From: Acholeplasmatales bacterium
GTDB taxonomy: Bacteria; Bacillota_I; Bacilli_A; Acholeplasmatales; Anaeroplasmataceae
Assembly: GCA_017441525.1 (NCBI GenBank)
Contig: JAFRXJ010000018.1
Location: forward strand, 25,402-89,401
DNA: 64,000 bases
Direction of reading: 5' to 3'
A model generated the notes under the pieces. It was not told the DNA's origin. It saw nothing but the letters and a program-made list of their open reading frames with translations, and ran no database searches. Positions 44,128-53,778 of this stretch are shown here, in pieces. Made by a program: the position numbers and the translations under genes. The stretch's first letter is position 1. Every line of letters begins with the position of its first letter.

Positions 44128-44887
44128 TTTTATTTTTCTCCCATTTTGCATATATACTAGTTTCATTTAGTATATATACATTCTCCCCATCATATTCCTT
44201 GCTAGGAATAATATAATTTTCAAAATCGAATTCATTAATTCCTTCTTTTTCTTTATACCATCCAATAAACTTATATCCATCCCTATATGGATCTGGTGGT
44301 ATCACATTTACTTTTGTTCCATCACAATCATCACAAAAGAATGTAGAATCAGTATCATCATTCATATAATAAACAACATTAGCTAAATTGTAATTATAAA
44401 ACTCATCTTCCATTTTTTCTTTATTAATATCAGCAATATAACAATATTGAAAATAACTTTCATTTGTAGATAATAAATCTGTTCCTGTAAAAAAACGTCC
44501 GTAAAAAATTAGAAAATTCTTTGAACTGCTTGAGTAAATACCTTCCCCATTTCTTACATTTGATTTGACAATTAAAGAATGAAAATAAATTCTATTATAT
44601 GTTGCCCCACTAAAATCAGCTGTCCATCGACCGTTTGGACTATCATCGATAATATAATCTTTTAAGTACCCAATTGTTGTAACTTTTTTGCCTTCTATCA
44701 TTGTTGGTAAAACAATTGTTTCTTTTTTCTTTCCTTCTTTGCTAAAACCTATTAGCATTACTTCTTTTGTTTTAGTATTAATTTTATATTTCCAATCACC
44801 ATATGTGTGTGTTGCTCCACCATTAGATGTACATGATGACAAAAATATAAAAAGCACAAAAGAAAGAATAATACATATTCTTTTCAT
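44114..44887 (-). CDS. Lipoprotein with InlB-type repeat
   Basis: A 257-residue lipoprotein (MKRICIILSFVLFIFLSSC, lipobox LSSC at 17-20). The middle is unrecognised; the C-terminal 60 residues form one InlB B-repeat (PYRDGYKFIGWYKEKEGIN ... ETSIYAKWE). Residues 27-75 (YKINTKTKEVMLIGFSKEGK, PTMIEGKKVTTIGY) resemble a BspA-like LRR cap. It is in an operon with the giant lipase-like protein, which it overlaps by 14 nt, so they may act as a pair on the cell surface. Confidence 0.8.
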   Translation of the reverse strand: MKRICIILSFVLFIFLSSCTSNGGATHTYGDWKYKINTKTKEVMLIGFSKEGKKKETIVLPTMIEGKKVTTIGYLKDYIIDDSPNGRWTADFSGATYNRIYFHSLIVKSNVRNGEGIYSSSSKNFLIFYGRFFTGTDLLSTNESYFQYCYIADINKEKMEDEFYNYNLANVVYYMNDDTDSTFFCDDCDGTKVNVIPPDPYRDGYKFIGWYKEKEGINEFDFENYIIPSKEYDGENVYILNETSIYAKWEKNKNEII

Positions 44888-44973
44888 TTCAAACTCCCCT
44901 CCCTACTATTAAATTTTTGAAATAAAAAATACATTTTTATTATATAATAGTATGATTTTCAAATCAACAACAA

Positions 44974-45000
44974 AAAACATTAGGATTCACCTAATGTTTT
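44974..45000 (-). terminator. Terminator of the ABC transporter gene
   Basis: AAAACATTAGG / CCTAATGTTTT hairpin with A/T runs, 6 nt after the stop. Confidence 0.85.
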
Positions 45001-45005
45001 TGTTT

Positions 45006-48000
45006 TTAATTTGTTGAATTTCTAATTGCGTCTATTGGCTTCTTTCTAGCGATTCTAGATACTGGAAGTGCACTTGCAAGTACTGCAACTAATACACTAA
45101 TCGCAAGCATTAAGACCACTTGTCTAATACCAACATTTAACAATGTTATTAATAATCCTGTTTCACTCTTTAATGAATTATTAATAATCATACATACAAT
45201 AAACGCTAAAATTAAAGATATTATAAAATTAATAACTGCGATTATAAATGCTTCATTAAAGAATATCTTAAATATATCAAATCCTCTAGCTCCTATAGCT
45301 CTTAAAATGCCTATTTCTCGCTTTTTATAAGAAATTGATATAGATATGAAATTCATTAATAATAATGCAGCAAATACAGCAAAAACAATACCAACATACA
45401 AGAATACATTAGCTAAAACCTCAATAACACTATTAACCATAGTAAAATTGGACATAACTGAATTTCTCATTCTATATGCTACATTATTGCCAATAGAGTT
45501 TTTACTAATTTTATTATTATAAGTAATTGATACAGCATTTTTAATATCAGATTCACCATTTAATTTATAAATTGCATATCTATATGGCTTATATTGATCT
45601 GGATCAACTCTATCCTTCACTTCTTCAAATATAGAATTAGACATTAAATATGTAGTACCCTCAAAATAATCTTTTGCATACAATCCTACAATTTTATAAT
45701 TAGAATCAATATCTCCATCATATGTATAAATTCTGATATTATCATCATATAAATTAAAGCTCCTACCAAGCTTTTCGATAAAATATTTTGTTTTTTCGAA
45801 AGTCAAAGAACTAGAAAAACTACTACCACTCCTAGTATAAAGATATGAGTTTATTGAAAAATCTTCTGATGCCAAACCTCTTTCGTTTAGATATGCCATA
45901 TAACTATTAACAATATTTTCAACACCATAATCTTTTATAAAATCTCTATATAAAGTATACTCACATGGAAAATCTTCAAGTTCAGTATTTATAAATGTTT
46001 CAAATTCTTCTTTCAAACTATTATTATTCTTTATTTCTATATAATAATCTTCTCTTGCCCACGGCTCATTTAGTAAATTAATTGTTAAATCAGATTCAAC
46101 ATAAGAATAAGCGCTTAATAATGACTCCATGGGATAATCATGATTATTACAATATTGATATATATTAGGATATTTTGTTGCATAATTATTTTTATCTTTT
46201 ACATTTGTATAATAATAATCAAGCAAACCTACTTTGTTATTAGAATATTCAAACCAATCATATGAAGTGTATTCTTCATAAATGTCATTAAAAGAAGAAT
46301 GTAAAGTTGATGTATCAAAATAGATTTCACTTTCGCGAAGTGAAATAATTACTTCATTATCAGCTAAAGTATTCTTGCATGGATCAAATAATATAACATT
46401 TTCATCATTTAAATTTAGTTTGGATAATTTATATGTGCTTCCATTTATAACACCTGAAGGTTGATTATATTCATATTGAAAATATGAATCAACCCAAGTG
46501 TTAGATGAATAATTGTCCTTTACGTATCTATTAAAGTATCCTTTATTTAATATACCAACAGCATTAACACCATAGCGAACTGTGTCATTAAATTCACTTT
46601 CTAATACCATTGTTCCCAAATCATATTTATTGTTATTGTTTAAGTCACTATATCTTGAAACGTTAAATTGAGTATCTAATATACCAACAATTTTAAATGT
46701 TTTTCCACCAAAGTTAATATTCTTATTAATCATATCTGATGGTGAATTAATATTAGAAGTATTACCCGTTGGTGTATCATATGATTCTCTAAATCCAAAT
46801 TCAACAAATGAATCCGCAATGTATTTAGTAATTACAATCTCATTATCAGCTAACGGAGCACGTCCTTCTAGTGTTCCATATTGAGTTATGTTTGAACTAT
46901 CCATTTCAACGAATCCTTGAATTTCTGTTGCGTATATCTTATGCTTCATATAACTATAATTTGATGTGTAGAAATAACTAGAAATTGAATTATTAAAATA
47001 ATTATCAAAAAAATATACAGGCAATACTTCTTTTCCTGTCTTATCAGATAAAAACTTAATATCTTCATCATCCATTCTTGTTGAACTATAATATGAACCA
47101 AGGCCTTTTCCTCGTTGTGATTCCTTTTCAAAAGTTGCAACTGTAATATGACTATCTTTCATAGACTTAATAGTATTTCCAACCTTATTATATGATGCCA
47201 TTGTATCAGCTAATCCAAATAATGCGAACGCAATAGATGATAATAATATTGTCATAAATAATCTAAACTTTTTAGATTTTAGACCACTAGCACCCATTTT
47301 AAATGAATCTTTAAATGGTAATTTAGATCTAATTAATTTAAAATCTTTAGGATCATAATCTTTAATATCTAAATCTTCTTTTGTTGTATCCTTAAATGAT
47401 TCTTTATTACCTTCATCATCTATTTTAGCAAATGCTTTAAACTTTTTATTTGCATCTAGGTCTGTAGATATAATAATATCTTCATCCTTAGAAGATAAGA
47501 ATTCATTTAATTTATCTAACTTTTCAGCATCTAACTTAGTTCCCTTTTTAATAGTTAATATCTTATCATCAACGATTTCAAAGCCATCACTCTTTTTAGG
47601 TTCTGATTTATATTTATAAATATCACTAATGATTTTACCATCAGCTAGCTCTACTACTCTATCTCCATATATTTCAGCAAATTCTCTATCATGTGATACA
47701 ACTATTACTAATTTTTCTTTAGATAATTTCTTCAATGTATCAAATACTTGCTTACCTGTGTTAGAATCTAGGGCACCTGTAGGCTCATCGGCCATGATTA
47801 TTTCTGGGTTTTTAACTAGAGCACGGGCAATTGCGACTCTTTGTTTTTGTCCACCTGATAAGGTATTAGGCTTTCTTTTACCAAGACCTTCTAGGTCTAC
47901 TTGTTTTATTAATTCTTCTATTCTTTCTTTATCAGCCTTTTTACCTTGAAGTTCTAGTGCTAAGCCTATATTCTTTTCTACAGAATATCCATCTAAAACA

Positions 48001-48281
48001 TTATAATCTTGGAATATAAATCCAATAAATGTATTTCTATAAGAATCAAAATCTGCTTGAGAGAAATCTTTAGAAGATTTACCTTTAACCTCAATAACAC
48101 CTTCATCATATGTATCAAGTCCACCTAATACATTTAATAACGTAGATTTACCTGAACCTGATTTACCTAAAATAAAAACTAAACCTTTTTCTTCAAATTC
48201 AATCGATACATCATCTAGGGCATGTACCTCTTGTCCTTTTTTAGGCTTATATGTTTTCTTTAAATTATATGCCTTTAGCAT
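45006..48281 (-). CDS. ABC transporter, fused ATPase and FtsX-type permease
   Basis: A 1091-residue fusion. Residues 1-225 are a MacB/LolD-like ATPase (Walker [12 protein letters not shown], signature LSGGQKQR, Walker [13 protein letters not shown], switch His in VSHDREF). A linker, a first membrane helix near 340 ([19 protein letters not shown]), an outside domain of about 600 residues rich in Asn, Ser and Tyr, and three C-terminal helices with the FtsX motif ([20 protein letters not shown]) follow. Members of this type act in antimicrobial-peptide resistance, lipoprotein handling or wall hydrolase control. No two-component genes adjoin it. Confidence 0.93.
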   Translation of the reverse strand: MLKAYNLKKTYKPKKGQEVHALDDVSIEFEEKGLVFILGKSGSGKSTLLNVLGGLDTYDEGVIEVKGKSSKDFSQADFDSYRNTFIGFIFQDYNVLDGYSVEKNIGLALELQGKKADKERIEELIKQVDLEGLGKRKPNTLSGGQKQRVAIARALVKNPEIIMADEPTGALDSNTGKQVFDTLKKLSKEKLVIVVSHDREFAEIYGDRVVELADGKIISDIYKYKSEPKKSDGFEIVDDKILTIKKGTKLDAEKLDKLNEFLSSKDEDIIISTDLDANKKFKAFAKIDDEGNKESFKDTTKEDLDIKDYDPKDFKLIRSKLPFKDSFKMGASGLKSKKFRLFMTILLSSIAFALFGLADTMASYNKVGNTIKSMKDSHITVATFEKESQRGKGLGSYYSSTRMDDEDIKFLSDKTGKEVLPVYFFDNYFNNSISSYFYTSNYSYMKHKIYATEIQGFVEMDSSNITQYGTLEGRAPLADNEIVITKYIADSFVEFGFRESYDTPTGNTSNINSPSDMINKNINFGGKTFKIVGILDTQFNVSRYSDLNNNNKYDLGTMVLESEFNDTVRYGVNAVGILNKGYFNRYVKDNYSSNTWVDSYFQYEYNQPSGVINGSTYKLSKLNLNDENVILFDPCKNTLADNEVIISLRESEIYFDTSTLHSSFNDIYEEYTSYDWFEYSNNKVGLLDYYYTNVKDKNNYATKYPNIYQYCNNHDYPMESLLSAYSYVESDLTINLLNEPWAREDYYIEIKNNNSLKEEFETFINTELEDFPCEYTLYRDFIKDYGVENIVNSYMAYLNERGLASEDFSINSYLYTRSGSSFSSSLTFEKTKYFIEKLGRSFNLYDDNIRIYTYDGDIDSNYKIVGLYAKDYFEGTTYLMSNSIFEEVKDRVDPDQYKPYRYAIYKLNGESDIKNAVSITYNNKISKNSIGNNVAYRMRNSVMSNFTMVNSVIEVLANVFLYVGIVFAVFAALLLMNFISISISYKKREIGILRAIGARGFDIFKIFFNEAFIIAVINFIISLILAFIVCMIINNSLKSETGLLITLLNVGIRQVVLMLAISVLVAVLASALPVSRIARKKPIDAIRNSTN

Positions 48282-48303
48282 ATCTATTCACTCCCCTCTT
48301 CTT

Positions 48304-49002
48304 TTATTTTAATTCATACATTAAAATAGATCCTGCAACAGTGACATTTAAGCTCTCTGTGTTTTCTAAAGGAATATAGATATTCTTTTCTATTACAGAA
48401 TCAACATCACTTGATATTCCATTTCCTTCATTGCCTAAAACCAAGGCAATCTTTTTATTTTTTTCGCATTCACTAACACTTATACCTTTTTTAACATTTG
48501 TTCCATAAACTATATAATCTTTTAGGTTAGGAATAAAAGTAGTTAAATTTGCATTAATGAAATTTAATTTAAATATAGCACCTTGGCTTGATCTTATTAC
48601 CTTATCATTATATATATCACAACAGCCATTACCTAAAACTATTGTATTAAATCCAAAAGCTTTAGCGCTTCTCATTAAAGAACCTAAATTACCTGGATCT
48701 TGAATAGAATCTAATAATAACATCTTATTAGAATAATCTTTTTTATCTATTAGCTTACACACACCAATTTCAGATACTACAGTATCAGTGTGGCATATTT
48801 TTTTCATTGCAGATTCGCTAATAATAATATATCCTTCTTTTTCTTCTATTGAATAAGCTTCAATTAATAAATTAGCTTTTCTAGCTTCATCAACTAAATG
48901 CTTTCCTTCAACAATAAATTGTTTTAATTCTTTTCTATATTTAGCCATATTTAGCTTAGATAATTCTTTAATTTTAGGATTATTTTCAGATATTATATCC
49001 AT
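48304..49002 (-). CDS. TrmH/SpoU-family RNA 2'-O-methyltransferase
   Basis: A 232-residue SPOUT methyltransferase: N-terminal substrate-binding part (NPKIKELSKLNMAKYRKEL, FIVEGKHLVDEA) and catalytic motifs 1 (DPGNLGSLMRSAKAFG), 2 (ALVLGNEGNGIS) and 3 (IPLENTESLNVTVAGSILMY). Likely modifies 23S rRNA (RlmB/TsnR-like); the exact base is not known. It lies 23 nt before the ABC transporter gene in the same direction. Confidence 0.92.
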   Translation of the reverse strand: MDIISENNPKIKELSKLNMAKYRKELKQFIVEGKHLVDEARKANLLIEAYSIEEKEGYIIISESAMKKICHTDTVVSEIGVCKLIDKKDYSNKMLLLDSIQDPGNLGSLMRSAKAFGFNTIVLGNGCCDIYNDKVIRSSQGAIFKLNFINANLTTFIPNLKDYIVYGTNVKKGISVSECEKNKKIALVLGNEGNGISSDVDSVIEKNIYIPLENTESLNVTVAGSILMYELK

Positions 49003-49027
49003 ATTTTTTCCCCTTTTTGTTTAAAAA

Positions 49028-49054
49028 TAAAAGCCAGTGTGTATCTGGCTTTAT
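49028..49054 (-). terminator. Terminator of the suf operon
   Basis: AAGCCAG / CTGGCTT hairpin with T-rich tail on the minus strand, adjacent to the sufB stop. Confidence 0.75.
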
Positions 49055-49055
49055 T

Positions 49056-50465
49056 TTACCCTATTGAGTCAGTCATTTCAAGTTTAATAAGTCTATTAAG
49101 CTCTACTGCATATTCCATAGGAAGCTCTCTAGAGAATGGTTCAATGAATCCCATAACAATCATTTCAGTGGCTTCTGCCTCTGTTAAGCCTCTAGACATT
49201 AAATAGAATAATTGATCTTCATTTACCTTAGAAACTGTTGCCTCATGTTCGATATACATATCGCCATTCTTACCACTATTTTCTGGAATAGTATCAGATG
49301 TAGATATGTCATCTAATATTAATGTATCGCATTCGACATGGCTTCTAGCACCAACTGCCTTATTAAGGCATGCTACCTTACCACGGTAATTAACTTTTCC
49401 TCCACCTCTACAAATAGATTTAGAAATAATTGTAGATGTAGAATTTTTACCAATATGAATCATCTTAGCTCCTGTATCTTGAAGCTGTCCTTCTCCTGCA
49501 AAGGCAATTGAAATTGTAGTGCCCTTACTACCTTTACCCTTTAAAATACATGCAGGATATTTCATATTTAGACCAGAACCAACATTACCATCAATCCATT
49601 CCATATGACCATTATCATCAACTAATGTTCTCTTTGTTACTAAGTTAACAATGTTATTTGACCAGTTTTGAACTGTTGAATATCTACAGTGAGCATTTTT
49701 ACCAACAAATATCTCAACTACAGCCGCATGTAATGAATCTTTTGAATATTGTGGTGCTGTACATCCTTCTACATAATGGATATCAGCATCGTCATCAACA
49801 ATAATTAATGTTCTTTCAAATTGACCCATTCTTTCAGTATTAATTCTAAAATATGATTGAACAGGCTTAGTTAATCTAACACCCTTTGGAACATAAATGA
49901 ATGAACCACCACTCCATACCGCACTATTTAAGGCAGCATATTTATTATCAGATGGTGGAACTAATGTTCCAATATATTTTTTAACTAATTCAGGATATTT
50001 CTTTACTGCGGTATCAGTATCACAGAAAATAACTCCTAAATCTTCTAATTCCTTTAAATTATTATGATAAACTACTTCTGATTCAAATTGAGTAGATGTA
50101 CCAGCTAGATATTTCGCTTCTGCCTCAGGAATACCTAATTTATTAAATGTATCTCTAATAGCTTCAGGAACCTCATCCCAGCTTTGACCAACGTTTTTAG
50201 ATGATTTTATATAATAAATATATTCTTGAAAATCAATACCTGAAAGATCTGGTCCCCAGCTTGGATTTTTTAATTCCATAAATGAATCATATGATTTTAA
50301 TCTAAAATCTCTCATCCAATCTGGTTCATTCTTAGCTTTAGAAATAAATTCAATTACTCCTCTATTTAATCCTTTTCCAGATGAAATAATAGTTTCGGCA
50401 TCAGTTGTAAATCCATATTTGTAATCTCCAACGATTTCAGATATTTCTTTTTTATTATCTGCCAT
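49056..50465 (-). CDS. sufB: Fe-S cluster assembly scaffold SufB
   Basis: Beta-helix subunit of the SufBCD complex that assembles Fe-S clusters; 469 residues. Typical segments: [57 protein letters not shown] and [20 protein letters not shown]. The open frame reaches 50480, but GAGGTGG sets the ATG at 50465 (MADNKKEI), which still overlaps sufU by 11 nt. Last gene of the operon. Confidence 0.98.
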   Translation of the reverse strand: MADNKKEISEIVGDYKYGFTTDAETIISSGKGLNRGVIEFISKAKNEPDWMRDFRLKSYDSFMELKNPSWGPDLSGIDFQEYIYYIKSSKNVGQSWDEVPEAIRDTFNKLGIPEAEAKYLAGTSTQFESEVVYHNNLKELEDLGVIFCDTDTAVKKYPELVKKYIGTLVPPSDNKYAALNSAVWSGGSFIYVPKGVRLTKPVQSYFRINTERMGQFERTLIIVDDDADIHYVEGCTAPQYSKDSLHAAVVEIFVGKNAHCRYSTVQNWSNNIVNLVTKRTLVDDNGHMEWIDGNVGSGLNMKYPACILKGKGSKGTTISIAFAGEGQLQDTGAKMIHIGKNSTSTIISKSICRGGGKVNYRGKVACLNKAVGARSHVECDTLILDDISTSDTIPENSGKNGDMYIEHEATVSKVNEDQLFYLMSRGLTEAEATEMIVMGFIEPFSRELPMEYAVELNRLIKLEMTDSIG

Positions 50466-50895
50466 TTTCTTCCACCTCACTTATCGCCTTTTCAATTGCT
50501 TTCCATGAAAGTGTTGCACATTTAATTCTTGCAGGGAAATCCTTAACGCCCATATAAGCGATAGCTTCACCTAATTCTTCCTCATGCTCAGGAGCTTTTC
50601 CCATTACAAGCTCATAGAATTCATAAATTAATTCTTTAGCTTTATCTACATCCATACCCTTTAATGTTTCAGACATTACAGAGGCAGATGAACAACAAAT
50701 TGAACAGCCATGACCATCGTGATGAACTTCTTTAATCTTTCCATCCTCTATAAGGATTTCAACATTCATATCATCACCGCATGATGGATTATTTAAATGT
50801 ACAAAATGATATTTATCACTACCAACAAGGCCCTTATTCTTTGGATTTTTATAATTGTCCATAATAACAGCTCTGTATAAAGTATTTAAATCCAT
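50455..50895 (-). CDS. sufU: SufU zinc-dependent sulfurtransferase
   Basis: 146 residues, the Firmicutes partner that takes sulfur from SufS by zinc-ligand exchange. The ligands are visible: SCGDDMNVE (Cys, Asp), [12 protein letters not shown] (Cys) and RIKCATLSW (Cys). The insertion that separates SufU from IscU is present. Placed between sufS and sufB. Confidence 0.97.
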   Translation of the reverse strand: MDLNTLYRAVIMDNYKNPKNKGLVGSDKYHFVHLNNPSCGDDMNVEILIEDGKIKEVHHDGHGCSICCSSASVMSETLKGMDVDKAKELIYEFYELVMGKAPEHEEELGEAIAYMGVKDFPARIKCATLSWKAIEKAISEVEENGR

Positions 50896-50912
50896 ATAAT
50901 ACCTCCTAGGTA

Positions 50913-52118
50913 TTAAAATCCACCAAAGAAATCCTTTGCTTCTTTTACACCTTTAATAAATTTATCTATATCTTCCTTTGTATTATAAAAATAGAAAGAC
51001 GCTCTTACAGTACCAATTGTATTTAACCATGTAGTTATTAATTGAGCACAGTGATGTCCAGCTCTAATACAAACATCATGATTATCAAATACAGATGCTG
51101 CATCATGTGGATGAACTCCATCTAAATTAAAAGATATAATACCAGTTTCTGCAGTTTCGTTATAAATTTTAACTCCAGGAATCTTTTTTAATTCCTTAAC
51201 TGCTTCACATTTTAATTCATATTCATATTTAGAAATATTATCAAGACCAATTTTTTCTAAATATTTACAAGCTTTTGCTAAACCAATAGCTCCTGCAATA
51301 ATTGGAGTACCTGTTTCAAACTTATATGGAGTAGCTTTATATGTTTGAGAGTCTCTTCTAACTGTATCAGCCATATCTCCACCAAATTCAATTGGCTCCA
51401 TATTATCTAATAATTCCTTTTTGCCATATAAAACACCAATACCTGTAGGTCCACATAGCTTATGACCAGAAAATGATAAGAAATCACAATCTAATTCCTT
51501 AACATCAACTTTCATATGTGGAACTGCTTGTGCACCATCTAAAGATACAACAGCACCCTTTTCATGAGCTAGCTTAATTATTTCTCTAATTGGTGTAATA
51601 TATCCCATTACATTAGAAACATATGTAATAGCTACTACCCTAGTTTTATCAGTTAATACACTTTTGAATGCTTCTACTGTAATTCTTCCTTCAGAATTTA
51701 AAGGAATATATTTAATTGTTGCCCCTTTTATTTTAGCAACATTAAACCATGGCATATGGCTAGAATGATGTTCTAGCTCTGATGTAATAATTTCATCGCC
51801 AGGCTTTATATTATTTAAACCATAAGATGAGGCAACTAAATTTAAGCTTGCTGAAGAACCTCTAGTAAATACTACCTCTTCAGCTTTAGCATTTATAAAA
51901 TCAGCAATTTCTTGTCTTGCCTTTTCATACATATCAGTTGCTTCATAAGATAATTTATATACGCCTCTATGAACATTACAGCCATATTTTCTATAATAAT
52001 TATCAACAGCGTCAATAACACAATCAGGCTTTAATGCCATAGCGCCATTATCTAAATATGCTAAATTGGGATTGTCTCTTAAAACAGGGAAATCATTTCT
52101 CAATTTTAAAACATCCAT
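50913..52118 (-). CDS. sufS: Cysteine desulfurase SufS
   Basis: PLP-dependent class V aminotransferase fold, about 401 residues. It frees sulfur from cysteine as a protein persulfide. PLP lysine in SFSGHKLCGPTGIG, active cysteine in RAGHHCAQ, and ELEHHSSHMPW near residue 120 are seen. The frame opens at 52127, overlapping sufD by 4 nt, but GAAGTGAT favours the ATG at 52118 (MDVLKLRNDF). Confidence 0.97.
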   Translation of the reverse strand: MDVLKLRNDFPVLRDNPNLAYLDNGAMALKPDCVIDAVDNYYRKYGCNVHRGVYKLSYEATDMYEKARQEIADFINAKAEEVVFTRGSSASLNLVASSYGLNNIKPGDEIITSELEHHSSHMPWFNVAKIKGATIKYIPLNSEGRITVEAFKSVLTDKTRVVAITYVSNVMGYITPIREIIKLAHEKGAVVSLDGAQAVPHMKVDVKELDCDFLSFSGHKLCGPTGIGVLYGKKELLDNMEPIEFGGDMADTVRRDSQTYKATPYKFETGTPIIAGAIGLAKACKYLEKIGLDNISKYEYELKCEAVKELKKIPGVKIYNETAETGIISFNLDGVHPHDAASVFDNHDVCIRAGHHCAQLITTWLNTIGTVRASFYFYNTKEDIDKFIKGVKEAKDFFGGF

Positions 52119-52123
52119 TATTA

Positions 52124-52909
52124 TCACTTCTCAATCATATCGTTAATTCTTTTCATTGTATCATTCTTTAATTCTTCACTTGGAAGTCTATCTACAAATG
52201 GTTTAATAATACCACTTAGAATTAAAAAGAATGCTTCATTTTTAGTTAATCCTCTAGACATTAAATAGAATAAATCTTCATCACTCATTTTACCAATAGT
52301 TGCTCCATGGCTGGCAAAACAGTCATATTCATCTATTAATAAAATAGGCTTAGCTGTAACAGATGATTCATTATCCATTACAACACCCTTAGATAATTGT
52401 CTACAATTAGATTTAGGCATACCCTTTTTGATATATCCTGTAATATCAAAATTGATATTAGCACCATTCATACTAATTCCAATATTAGAAATATCAGAAT
52501 ATGTTTTAGAAACCTCATGGTTTACTCTTTCTAAAACATATTGATCCATATTATCAGCAAATGCTAATAATTTTTTATTAACACTTGAATTTTCACCTAA
52601 TAAGTTACAAATGAATGATTCATTAGATTTTTTAAGTAATATCTCATTAATAATTAATTCACCATATACATCAAATACTCTCTTTGATGAATTGCTATTT
52701 AAAATAGTATATTCAACTGATGAATCTTTTCCACAATTAACATAAACTTCTTTATTAATTGTATTATCAATAATATAGGCTTTAATACCAGCCTTAATAT
52801 TAATTTTTGAATTATCATTTATTTCATAAACATATTTATCATCATTGATTTGATAAATACCATCATTAGCTTGACCCAAAGCCTTGATGTCTTTAATAAT
52901 TCTTTCCAT
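52124..52909 (-). CDS. sufD: Fe-S cluster assembly protein SufD (short form)
   Basis: 261 residues, much shorter than the roughly 430 of typical SufD. The beta-helix core and C-terminal helices are present ([40 protein letters not shown]) with the conserved His in ASHGATIG, while the N-terminal helical domain is reduced. It pairs with SufB on SufC. It starts 2 nt after sufC ends. Confidence 0.9.
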   Translation of the reverse strand: MERIIKDIKALGQANDGIYQINDDKYVYEINDNSKINIKAGIKAYIIDNTINKEVYVNCGKDSSVEYTILNSNSSKRVFDVYGELIINEILLKKSNESFICNLLGENSSVNKKLLAFADNMDQYVLERVNHEVSKTYSDISNIGISMNGANINFDITGYIKKGMPKSNCRQLSKGVVMDNESSVTAKPILLIDEYDCFASHGATIGKMSDEDLFYLMSRGLTKNEAFFLILSGIIKPFVDRLPSEELKNDTMKRINDMIEK

Positions 52910-52911
52910 AA

Positions 52912-53730
52912 TTATTTTGTGTTAGGGTTATGAGCACATGAGCCAAGAATAGCATGGGTCTTCTTTTCTTCTTCAGTATCAATTGAAATACCTAACTCAC
53001 GTCTTACCCAATCATAACCTTCATTATCTATCTTTGTAATTAATTCTTTGCCGCCAGTCTTAACAACCTTACCATTAATCATTACATGTACAAAATTAGG
53101 TTTAATATAATCTAATAATCTTTGGTAATGTGTTATTAATAAACAACCAAATGAATCATTTACCATATCATAAACATTTTCACCAACAATTTTTAATGCA
53201 TCAACATCAAGTCCAGAATCAATTTCATCTAAGATACCAAATTTAGGCTTTAGCATTTTCATTTGAAGAATTTCATTTCTCTTCTTTTCCCCTCCTGAAA
53301 AGCCTTCATTTAAATATCTATGTGCTAAATCCTCTGGCATCTTTAATTGTTGTGTTGCCTTATCGAATTCTTTAACAAATGTAAATAGTGATGGCGCCTT
53401 ACCAGATGTAGACTTCATAGCTTGTCTAATGAAATCACTATTAGTAACACCAGGTACCTCCATAGGATATTGATATGCTAGGAAAATACCTAATCTAGCT
53501 CTTTCATCAACTGGCTTATCTAAAATAGATACGCCATTTAATAAAATATCACCACTAGTTACTTGATATCTAGGTGAACCCATAATGATAGATGATAAAG
53601 TAGATTTACCAGTACCATTAGGACCCATGATAGCGTGAACCTCGCCAGTTCTTATTGTTAAATTAACTCCTTTAAGGATTTCCTTTTCTTCTACTCTCGC
53701 GTAAAGATCTTTAATTTCTAAAACATCCAT
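52912..53730 (-). CDS. sufC: Fe-S cluster assembly ATPase SufC
   Basis: ABC-type ATPase, 272 residues. Walker A GPNGTGKSTLSS, signature FSGGEKKRNEI, Walker B FGILDEIDSGLDVDAL and switch His in LLITHYQRLL. It powers the SufB-SufD conformational change. It has a C-terminal extension (about 20 residues, EEKKTHAILGSCAHNPNTK) beyond most SufC. First gene of the suf operon, 48 nt after leuS without a visible terminator between. Confidence 0.98.
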   Translation of the reverse strand: MDVLEIKDLYARVEEKEILKGVNLTIRTGEVHAIMGPNGTGKSTLSSIIMGSPRYQVTSGDILLNGVSILDKPVDERARLGIFLAYQYPMEVPGVTNSDFIRQAMKSTSGKAPSLFTFVKEFDKATQQLKMPEDLAHRYLNEGFSGGEKKRNEILQMKMLKPKFGILDEIDSGLDVDALKIVGENVYDMVNDSFGCLLITHYQRLLDYIKPNFVHVMINGKVVKTGGKELITKIDNEGYDWVRRELGISIDTEEEKKTHAILGSCAHNPNTK

Positions 53731-53778
53731 TATTTAGACCTCTTTTCATATTATTTGAGTAATAGAGTAATACATTTT

